Below, one piece after another: positions 35,580-43,865 of a stretch of 64,000 nt of DNA. Each line of letters opens with the position of its first letter. Position 1 is the first letter of the stretch. The notes under the pieces were generated by a model that did no database searches, was not told the DNA's origin, and saw only the letters and a list, made by a program, of their open reading frames with translations. The translations under genes were made by a program, and so were the position numbers. The stretch is from Rhizoclosmatium globosum (Eukaryota > Chytridiomycota > Chytridiomycetes > Chytridiales > Chytriomycetaceae): contig MCGO01000041.1 of the NCBI GenBank assembly GCA_002104985.1, positions 248,001 through 312,000 of the forward strand. The letters are read 5' to 3'.

Positions 35580-37588
35580 ATGTCTGTATCAACTTCCTGC
35601 ACCCGATGCCGCAAGCAAAAGAAGCGCTGCATACCACTACCAGATGGTTCATCATGCCAGCGATGTGCTGATAGCAACATTCAAGAATCTTGTGATGTCA
35701 ATCCAACTGTGCAGATATTAGCTTGCTCTCGTTGTCGAAAGCAACACAAGAAGTGCATCCCAGGACCCTCAGCTTGCGAACGATGCACTGCTCTTGGCCG
35801 TGGATTTCAGTGCGATATCTACCCAATCTCGATCCAGTCAGATGATTCTGACAGTCGAGAGCCTGAACCCATCGCCGTGAACCCGCTCTTAGAGAGCTAT
35901 ATGTTATCATTTGAAGCTCCAATCGATGCCATCGCAGACGAAACGTGGGAACTGGAAGATCCAGATCTGATGCCAACGATGGATGATTGGTTGCTTATGT
36001 TCAAGAGACTCACCAATTTTGGAACTGATTGGCCGCTCCATGGTCATTTCGATGCAGATGCCTTCCTTCGAAACTTTATGCGTGTCTCGCCAGCACTCAG
36101 GTTCAGTTCTCTCTTCAAAAGTGTTTAAGCTAAACGTAATTCCGCAGACTGATTCTTTGCGCTGGAGCAGCTGCAAGGTATATTAAAGATCCTATTGTCA
36201 AGTTCAATTACTACAACAGAGCCCGGAAGGCTATACTGCGTTCCTTAGAGCGCCCTCCTTCCCTTGAAACAGTCGCGGCATGCACTTCCGTTGTTATATT
36301 CTCATACAGTATGTTATGTTTTGGGGTACTTCAGGTTCATTCTAAACTAAACGAACTTGCAGTGTCAGGGCAAGTTGAAGTGGGGAACCAATTTCTTCGA
36401 TGGAGTGTAAAAATGTCCCTTGAATTGCGTTTGAATACGGATCCAGACCAATCCCCTTGGTTGTATGGCTTGCACTTATCTCCTCGTCAAAAAGAAGAGC
36501 GCAGAAGAGTTTGTTGGAGTGTTGTAGACATTTATGCATGGAAGATGGCCCTTTCGAACGACGATATGGGCTTTGACATCGACTGTTCTGATCTTAAGGC
36601 AACAAGTGCTATTTTTGACTCCCAGCCTATTTTTGTGGCAAACTCGATGACCAAAGCACAATGTCAAACCTTGCAGCTGATTGGGAAAATCAAAAGACAT
36701 TTTATGGTACCCCCCCACTCTATCCACGAACTATTCTATTCCAAGAAATTTTCGGACTTCCAACAATATTGTGTCACATCGCTCTCAACTTTTCCCATCG
36801 CATTATTTCTACAATTCATGCATGTTGAGTTGATTTCATCGTTTGAAGAAATCGAATTTGTTACAAAAGTGAATGCTGCCGAAGACTATATTGTCGGTCT
36901 GAATATGATGTATCATGCGTGTAAATCGGTACTACATCGGCCGAAAATGATGGTAGCTGGGTTAATGCGTTACGCCCCCCTTCTCTTGCTTCCTGAACAG
37001 AAACAACGTCTCGCCTTGTCTATTGAAGCATGCCTGGAGAGCGCCCTCCGCATTATTGCGCTCTTTGCATTTGCAAGCAAACAATCAAGGAAAGGATTTT
37101 TCGAGCTGGATTCAGCAGGAGATTCCATGTTTGAGGCTGTCGTTGTGATTTGGTTTCTACATTGTCGGATGAACCCAGACTGGTGGACCCATCTCTCCTA
37201 TCGTGTGAGCGACTTCAAAGCGCTGATAACGAATTTGCGATTGGTTGTAGAGTTTTTGTTCGGACTCGAACGACTTCAGGTTGGGAATCTAGAATCGGCC
37301 TCGCCGCGATTACTGTGTGCCTGGGCGATGCTTTTAGAAATTGATCAAGTAATATTGCTTGGAGCTCGGGCCCGAACAATGGACTGTATGGATCCTAACG
37401 TTACCACACTTGAACTTGGGCTGAAAGTCATGTCGCTGGGAAAAGACAACAATTTTACACAAGACGAAGCAATAACAACGGAACCACTGGCATTTATGGG
37501 ATTGCTAGGTACCCAAGTATCAGATGGAATTCGTTGGAAAGGCAGAAGTGAGGAGAGTTGGAGATTGTTTTGGAAGCTGAATGGCTAA
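35580..37588 (+). CDS. Fungal regulator family, copy B (two tandem Zn2Cys6 clusters, intact)
   Basis: Three exons, all in frame: 35580-36100, 36148-36308 and 36363-37588; 635 residues. The ATG at 35580 is six residues before cluster 1 (C7, C10, C17, C26, C29, C38), followed after only ten residues by cluster 2 (C49, C52, C59, C66, C69, C78). Spacings C-x2-C-x6-C-x8-C-x2-C-x8-C and C-x2-C-x6-C-x6-C-x2-C-x8-C both fit Zn2Cys6 domains. The zinc exon is fused to the LEDPDLMPTMDDW exon, unlike other copies. Then come the regulatory region (RQKEERRRVCW) and the tail SDGIRWKGRSEESWRLFWKLNG. Inverted duplicate of copy A together with the downstream tRNA-Asn. No linker/coiled-coil dimer helix is evident after the clusters. 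Confidence 0.85.
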
Positions 37589-37689
37589 GATCGACACAAT
37601 AGCACATGCAAGATATTCCTTTCTTGTATTGATCAATAAAATTGCATGAAGACATGTATCCAAATGCGGGATTCAGACCTTTGGATCCA

Positions 37690-37942
37690 AAAGTCACCAA
37701 ACTCACACCACACATCCACCACTAAACTCACTCTCCCTATCAAAACGCGCTCGATACTGGGATCGAACCAGTGACCTTGAGGTTAACAGCCCCACGCTAC
37801 TGCCAGCTGAGCCAACCGAGCGGTGACTACTGAAGGAACCAATGCTTTATTAAATTAAATTAATCCAACTGCTCACGTTTTGCATTGAATAACATGAGCA
37901 CATTGAAGCAAACTTCTTTAAAATCATGTTTTATTCATATCA
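37690..37942. repeat. Inverted-repeat arm (left) containing tRNA-Asn copy 3
   Basis: Read on the minus strand, this segment matches 40288-40540 at about 95% over the 100 bases upstream of the tRNA, through the identical tRNA, and for about 50 bases after it. The match continues, with a 9-base gap, into the last codons and stop of the second BtuF-type gene (TTATTCATATC), although no such gene end belongs here. Confidence 0.8.
37748..37821 (-). tRNA. tRNA-Asn (GTT), copy 3
   Basis: Identical in sequence to copies 2 and 4. It lies 160 bp downstream of copy B in convergent orientation, the same arrangement as tRNA copy 1 with regulator copy A. It is contained in the left arm of the inverted repeat. 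Confidence 0.95.
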
Positions 37943-37943
37943 T

Positions 37944-37961
37944 CAGCTGAGCCAACCGAGC
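37944..37961 (-). repeat. Detached 18-nt tRNA-Asn 5' fragment
   Basis: CAGCTGAGCCAACCGAGC repeats the complement of the first 18 nt of tRNA-Asn in the same orientation as copy 3, 140 bp away, directly at the outer edge of the inverted-repeat arm. It looks like a junction scar. Confidence 0.75.
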
Positions 37962-38112
37962 TGCACACACACATGCCAAAGTTGAAGTAAAACCCAGTTC
38001 AGTGACTGGAAATTAAGGAATGCAGTTCAGAATTTAAATAAGAGTGCGTTTTCATACTCCGAGGGGCAACTAGCATTTATTTGGTCAACGTCAACCCCTT
38101 CCCAAAATGGCC

Positions 38113-39219
38113 TCAAATATATCTCTCCCAAGGGAAATCCGCAGGAATCAATGAATCATCTTCCCACAAGTATCCCACCAAAAACTCAAGCGCATCGACA
38201 AGTCTTGGACCAGGTCTGTTGAACATTTGGTTTCCGTCCACAAGACAAACACGGACCCCAGGTTTACAAAGTGTCTTGAACCACTCTTTATCCTTGATCA
38301 AATCCGTTTCACGGCGAGCTTCTTTAAGGTTGAGTCCACATGGAGAGATAACAATGATTTCAGGGTCGGAAGCAATACAGGCTTCGTGTGTGACACGGGC
38401 GGAAGGACCGGCACCAACGGTGTCAGTAGCGGGAGCAATACGCTGTTCACCACCAGCCATGTACATTAACTGAGGAGTCCAGTGACCTCCTGGGTACACT
38501 GGATCCGTCCATTCAACAAACAAACACCGCTTCCGAAGTCCCCCGTTTTTCTCAAGGTACGTATCGGCCTTTGCGCGCGCAGCGGTGACACGCTCGTTGA
38601 GCTTTCCAAGGGCTTCAGACGCCTGCTTTTCGAGGCCGAGACCGACGCCAATTCTGGTAATATCGTCAAGAACGTCTTGGAAGGTGAGGGGGTTCAGAGT
38701 AACGATTTCTGGCTTTGGATCCATTTGTTTGGCAATGCGTTCGACGGTTTGAAGGTCGATTGCACATACCTTTGTTTGTTTGTTTTAGTAAGGGGGGAGG
38801 TGATGGATGGGTAATCAAGGTTACATACATGACACAAATCCTGGGTGACAATGTGAGTTGGCTGCACCTTTTTGAGTGTCTCTGCGTCGATAGTATAGAG
38901 TGCATTTCCCTGAGCAAGGGCTTGGGACACTTGGACATCGACATCGGCGGAAGAGGTGAAGACAGTGTTTGCGCCAGTGACGATTGGAAGAGAGGTAATT
39001 GAGTGAGGAAAGTCGTCCTAAGATTAGTTAGTACTAGGTTAAGTCGGGCTAGGAAAGGGTGGTACTTCGTGGCCTCTAGCTATCGAAGGTATAGTCAGTA
39101 ACAGCTAGATAAGGGCAAGTGATCCAATCAGCCTTACCAACAAGCATCGATTCTCCGCCACAAAGAGCAATCATCTCCGCAGCCGACGGAAGCATCGACA
39201 CAACTCTGTTTGAAGACAT
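38113..39219 (-). CDS. BtuF-type (cobalamin/iron-complex periplasmic-binding fold) protein, copy 1
   Basis: Start MSSNRVVSMLPSAAEMIALCGG at 39219, with tiny exons spliced to give ARGHEDDFP, then LPIVTGANTVF, PTHIVTQDLCHVC and LNPLTFQDVLDDI. Later blocks: VEWTDPVYPGGHWTPQL, HEACIASDPEIIVISPCG, CLVDGNQMFNRPGPRLVDALEFLVG. This is the PF01497 family: bacterial members capture vitamin B12 or ferric siderophores for an ABC importer, and the 'RIVSLLPSATE ... LVGRSHE' start is the B12-type subgroup. Here there is no signal peptide and no transporter gene nearby, so a cytosolic cofactor-binding role is inferred. Three or more introns; the long last exon (38724-38113) is clean. Only 32 bp separate its ATG from the divergent copy 2. 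Confidence 0.8.
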
Positions 39220-39251
39220 TGGGGAAGTGGTTTTGTTTTTGTCCCCAAAAG

Positions 39252-40297
39252 ATGGATAAACCAATGCGGATTGTGTCAATGCTGCCATCAGCCTCAGAGA
39301 TTGTCTGTCTCTGTGGTGGTGAATCAATGCTTGTTGGTAGGGTTCTCAAGTGTCCTGGAAGCTGCTAAAATAGGTACAGGTAGATCCCATGAAGATGATT
39401 GGCCAGCTTCAATCAAGTCCCTTCCTATTGTCACCGCTTCAAACACGGTTTTTGATTCATCAGCTGGCGTTGAAGATCAAGTCATGCATGCTCTAGATAC
39501 GGGAACCGGGATGTACTCTGTTAACTCTAAGACCCTTCAAGAACTCCAACCAACTCACATTGTAACACAGGATCTATGCCATGTACTGTGGTTCTCCACA
39601 TCCTATAGTCTTAAACTAAATACTGTTTGAAATAGGTATGCGCAATTGATCTCAAAACAGTTGACAGAATCGCCTCTCAAATCTCTCCAAAACCCGAGCT
39701 CATCACCTTAAACCCACTCAACTTCCAAGATGTTCTCGCCGATATTCCACGTGTTGCAAATGCTCTCGGTCTTGAAGAAGGTGGAAAGCAAGCCATGGCA
39801 TCTCTGAATGCGCGGATTGCTGCTGCTCGTTCAAAGGCCGATGCCTTCCTCGCTTCCAATAATAACACTCGAAAACGCGTTTATTTATCGAATGGACGGA
39901 TCCCGTATACCCAGGCGGCCACTGGACTCCTCAACTGATCTATATGGCTGGGGGAAACCAACCCATGTTTCCTGGTACAGACACAAAAGCAGCCGGGCCA
40001 TCCATTCAATTTTCTCACGAAGCATGCATCGCTTCCGACCCCGAAATAATTGTGATTGCGCCATGTGGTCTGTCCCTCTCCGAAGTGAAACGTGAAGCGG
40101 ACTTGATTCGTGCGCAAGACTGGTTCCAGACACTCTGCAATAAACCAGGTGGCGTCAAAATGTGTATTGTGGATGGAAGCCAAATGTTTAATCGCCCGGG
40201 GCCGCGTTTAGTCGATGCTCTAGAGTTTTTGGTGGGATTCTTTTGGGATGATGAGTCGTTGATTCCTGCTGGCTTTCCGTGGGAAAGATATGAATAA
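39252..40297 (+). CDS. BtuF-type (cobalamin/iron-complex binding fold) protein, copy 2 (one frame break)
   Basis: Divergent paralogue of copy 1: MRIVSMLPSASEIVCLCGGE, GRSHEDDWPASI, LPIVTASNTVF, then an intron at 39583-39635, VCAIDLKTVDRIA, LNPLNFQDVLADI. A single missing T in the run at 39884-39886 breaks the frame just before FIEWTDPVYPGGHWTPQL; the rest (HEACIASDPEIIVIAPCGL, DGSQMFNRPGPRLVDALEFLVG, FPWERYE) is open to the stop at 40297. The defect is a homopolymer loss and may be an assembly error. ATG codons at 39252 and 39264 are both in frame. No signal peptide. Protein similarity to copy 1 is moderate, so the gene duplication is older than the flanking repeat. Confidence 0.75.
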
Positions 40298-40540
40298 AGA
40301 CAGTAAGTAATGATTTTTAAAGAAGTTTGCTCCAATGTGCTCATGTTATTCAATGCAAAACGTGAGCAGTTGGATTAATCTAATTTAATAAAGCATTGGT
40401 TCCTTCGGTAGCCACCGCTCGGTTGGCTCAGCTGGCAGTAGCGTGGGGCTGTTAACCTCAAGGTCACTGGTTCGATCCCAGTATCGAGCGCGTTTTGATA
40501 GGGAGAGTGAGTTTAGTGGTGGAGGTATGGTGTTGAGTTG
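40288..40540. repeat. Inverted-repeat arm (right) containing tRNA-Asn copy 4
   Basis: Complement of 37690-37942. It begins at the last codons of BtuF copy 2, includes the intergenic AT-rich stretch (AACGTGAGCAGTTGGATTAA), the whole tRNA-Asn, and the flank GATAGGGAGAGTGAGTTTAG. The arm here is the likely source because the gene end it carries is in its natural place. Confidence 0.8.
40417..40490 (+). tRNA. tRNA-Asn (GTT), copy 4
   Basis: 74 nt, identical to copies 2 and 3, inside the right inverted-repeat arm about 120 bp after BtuF copy 2. Confidence 0.95.
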
Positions 40541-40654
40541 GGCAACTGGAAAGTGTGGCAAACTTTCGATCCAAAGGCTTTTATTCATCAAAGCAAGGAA
40601 TATCATATCTTGTTTGCACACCTTTGCGTTCTTGTCGTTCTTAGCCATTCTCTT

Positions 40655-40800
40655 TACAGTGAATTCCTCCCGCAACTCTCAAGCAAGGCAGTCCTAGAAA
40701 CGCGTACGGCTCAATCCCATTTCAGGTCCTTTTCCATTCGATGAAACCTGCATGCTCAACTCCATATCCATCAGCCTTTCCGTTGGACTTCTTGTCACTT
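40655..40800 (-). pseudogene. Degenerate 3' fragment of the regulator family (copy E-like)
   Basis: On the plus strand the stretch GAATTCCTCC...GTACGGCTCAATC...TTTCAGGTCC...AAACCTGCAT tracks the 3' end of copy E (16459-16570) at around 80% with several gaps. No open frame remains. It follows the right inverted-repeat arm. Confidence 0.7.
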
Positions 40801-40897
40801 CAGGAGATCAATACGTCACCTATATATTTCTTTTCCTTTTGTGCATAACTTCATAGTCACGTAGTAACACTTGGCAAACGCGAGGAAAGTAAAAGAC

Positions 40898-40970
40898 TGG
40901 AGGAGAAGGGCATTGATCCCTTTGCCTCTCGCATGCAAAGCGAGCGCTCTACCATATGAGCTACACCCCC
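40898..40970 (-). tRNA. tRNA-Ala (anticodon TGC)
   Basis: A 73-nt cloverleaf: 5' GGGGGTG acceptor strand, D-arm TAGCTCATATGGTAGAGC, anticodon stem CTCGC/GCGAG with loop TTTGCAT (TGC), T-stem AAGGG/CCCTT and discriminator A. The T-loop is ATCAATG rather than TTCGA.., and the acceptor stem has one T-T mismatch, so it is a slightly atypical member. G3-T70 in the acceptor stem, the Ala identity pair, is present. Confidence 0.85.
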
Positions 40971-41572
40971 GACGATTCCATTAGGCACTAAAATATAATT
41001 ATTTCACTTAAATAATATCACAAGAGGTTTTCGCCTTATAATGATTAAGTTCTTCAATATAGCACAAACTTAAACATTTCTGACCTTAATTATACGCAGG
41101 ATATAGAAAAATGTTTCGATCTGAATGTGAGTTTAGATTCGTCGTCTGGCGAATTAAAGATTAATACAAAGTTGGGCATAAAGACAAACAAATTATAGTA
41201 TCACCGCCAGTACCAACAACCAAGCGCCAACTGTATCGCCCGTCTAACCGAAGAACGCATATTTCTGTCCGAGTCGTTGGCGATTCAAGATCTTCTTGAT
41301 AATTCAAATATTAACTCACCAGCACAAAAGGAAGCCTATTTCCTGTACATAAAGGATAAGGTATGTATGTTTCTCCATTGTTTGTTGGTTTTCTGATACT
41401 GAGTATGATCGTAGAATCAGGCAACAGGCAGCGGAGAATATACCAAGAGTTGAATTAGTGCTACAGTGATTCCAAAAGACGTTATGGTTTTACAACGGAC
41501 AAAGTTCCGAAAGACAGACAACAATAAATGACTAATAGAGTGTTGACAGTTATAATTTTCATGATTTTTATT
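40971..41572 (+). other. AT-rich interval with a possible orphan exon
   Basis: From about 41208 to 41359 the plus strand has an open frame with coding-like content (ARLTEERIFLSESLAIQDLL, AYFLYIKDK) ending at a good donor GTATGT. After an acceptor at about 41412 it continues NQATGSGEYTKS and stops. No start codon or upstream exon could be fixed. It may be the 3' end of a small gene or a fragment. Nothing else seen. Confidence 0.3.
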
Positions 41573-43667
41573 TTATGCATTCAACTTCCAGAACAACCGC
41601 CAGCTATCCTCGCTCCGTCCTTTGAAGCGTATTCCGCCAGCAACTTCCAAACCAAGAAGCCCTAGCAGAACGTAAGGCTCAGTTGCTTGGGACTCTTGTA
41701 TATCATCCACCCCACCAATCGAAACAGTCCTCATACCCAGCTCAATTTCACGCACTCCATCATTCGTGCTTACTCTTCCAAACTCATGAACATGATCAAT
41801 CTCCCTCAGCATCGAATTCATACACGCCAAGATTGGCGTAAAGTACCCGCCCCCAGCAGGACCATTCTCAAGATTCCGCACCGACTGCGCCATATCTTCC
41901 AACCGCATTCTAAGCCCAACAGCATCAAGTATCCGAGTCTCTGTAAACTCCCACCACGCCGGATCCATTTTACAAGTCACGAACCAAAATAACCACAAAA
42001 CACTCAAAAAAGATTCGATAGAGTAATTCACGGGTGTCAACTCAAGTTTCAGTTTCCGAAGGGTTTTGGATAATTCGCTGAGTGTTGATACGCGTAATGC
42101 TGCTTCTACGCATTTTGTGATTGCGTTCGAGATAGGGTGGCGGAGAATCGGGGAGAGGAGAAGGGGGTGGTGGGACTTTAAGCTTGTTACGAAAAGGATC
42201 GGACGGTGTATTACTGATTGAGCGGTTTCAAACGCCATGTTCATTGAGACGACTCTTTCGTCTCCGGATGATATTATTTTGTTGATGAATGCGGTTTCTT
42301 CGTTTTGATTGATCGCGTCCAGGCGTTGTGTGTGTAATACGACTTCTAGAGGGGCTGATCCCTGAATAGAATACACCTTGGCGGAATATTCGCTGGTGTG
42401 TTGATCTGTTATAAGTGTCTGGATATTACTCGGAGGAACCGCGAACCATTTCTTGATTTTGACCATAAATTGTAACACTCGGCATTCAGCTTGTCGCGTT
42501 GGCGTAGGTGTGAAAATAGGATATGGATCATAAACTTGTGATGGAGGATGCATCTTATCGCACTCGATAACATCGTCAATGAGGTAAGCGTCGTGATTGC
42601 AAACAACTTGAAGCAGGTTGAATATGGAGAACCAGGTCCAAAAAGCTCGTCGACGATCCTCCTTTTGTCGCTCAGAGAGATTTAAATGGAATAGCCAAGG
42701 TGAATCGTCTGGATCTATATGAAGTTTCATCTGCTTAATCATTGCGATTCCGCTCTTCAAAAATTGCATGGCAATCACAGGCTGGCCGCTGACTGCATTA
42801 ATGTTAATCATAACAATCGCAAATCGTAGGTGTTTACTAAACTGTACGCAAAATGTGCAGCAAATAACGATGCGTGGAAGTCTTCCATGGACGGTATGAA
42901 TCCAATCTTCAGAAACGCTTTACGGGCACGCTTATAATACGACAAAGCCTCTTCTCTCAAGAGAAAGACTTCAGCAAAGACGGCACATTTGATGAGACTT
43001 TTTCATTGTGAATGAGTCTAAATTTTGGGAAGTCTGAAAGCAAACACATACCGATAGACAGGCGGCAAAGAAAAGAAATTGAGCATGAACGATTCTGCAT
43101 CGTGGCTGATGGATTGTGGGTACGGTAACGTCCCGCCTTTTGTCAAGTATCGATAACAAAGGTTCCAATCCTTTACAGTCGGCATGAGATCTGGATCTTG
43201 GATCTCCCAGTTTGAAGCTTCCTGGTCAAGAAGAGATGTCTCCATGGCTTGCATCTGCAGTTGAAGAGACTGGGGAGTGTTGTACCAATAGTGTGAAGGC
43301 CGCGACGACCACTGCGGATTTGAGGAATATGCACCAAATTTTGTCCAACTCGTATCAGTGTTGTTAGTTTGGCTGTGGATGCCTGGTTGCAGTGAACCAG
43401 CCACATCAATTTGTGGAACATTCTCTGGAGATAGTGCCTTCGTTGTACCTGCGATCCAGCCCTCAACTGGTTCGGTACTTAATGCGAGATATGAATGTGT
43501 TAGTTAACGCTGAGTTGGAGATCGGAGGGTTCGTACTGGTTGGGTGCAATGAGATATACACAGGAAACTCCTTTGGCTTTGCAGCTAATGCAGCCATCTT
43601 TGTCTTTGCTACACCCCTTCTTGTGCAGTCGACACTCTTCACACGATTTGACTTTGGCGCTGATCAT
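41573..43667 (-). CDS. Fungal regulator family, copy J (one Zn2Cys6 cluster)
   Basis: The ATG at 43667 gives MISAKVKSCEEC and a complete cluster (CEEC-x6-C-x6-CISC-x6-C). Exon 2 includes LQLQMQAMETSLL and WEIQDPDLMPTVKDWNLCYRYLT and ends SLPPVYR. Exon 3 has SYYKRARKAFLKIGFIPSMEDF. The long exon (about 42811-41573, one open frame) carries HIDPDDSPWLFHLNLSERQKEDRRR, VIHRPILFV, MDPAWWEF and the tail GGIRFKGRSEDSWRLFWKLNA. The exon 1-exon 2 join was not fixed in phase (donor near 43500). This is the intact relative of broken copy H. Both use 'SCEEC' clusters and 'GIRFKG' tails, a recognisable subfamily. Confidence 0.8.
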
Positions 43668-43865
43668 GGAAGCTGGACCGTCGTGGCAGGTCTTAGTAAA
43701 TTCTTAGTAAATTTGAAGCCTTTGACAGGAAAAATCTCGGAAAAACCCCACGCATTTCAGTGCATACCTCGTTTTGAAGAATTATCTTTAATACATGTCT
43801 TACTTTGCTCAAAAAACAATGTCCTAGAAATCCGCGGCACCTGTCCAGCAGGAAATGCGAGCGGC

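Noticed and set aside
37690..40540. Treating the inverted repeats as ends of a DNA transposon
   Set aside because: No transposase is encoded between them, the arms contain a functional-looking tRNA and a gene end, and no target-site duplication pairs the outer edges.
40443..40697. 84-codon frame running through tRNA-Asn copy 4
   Set aside because: It overlaps a well-formed tRNA gene; similar frames across the other tRNA copies are likewise chance.
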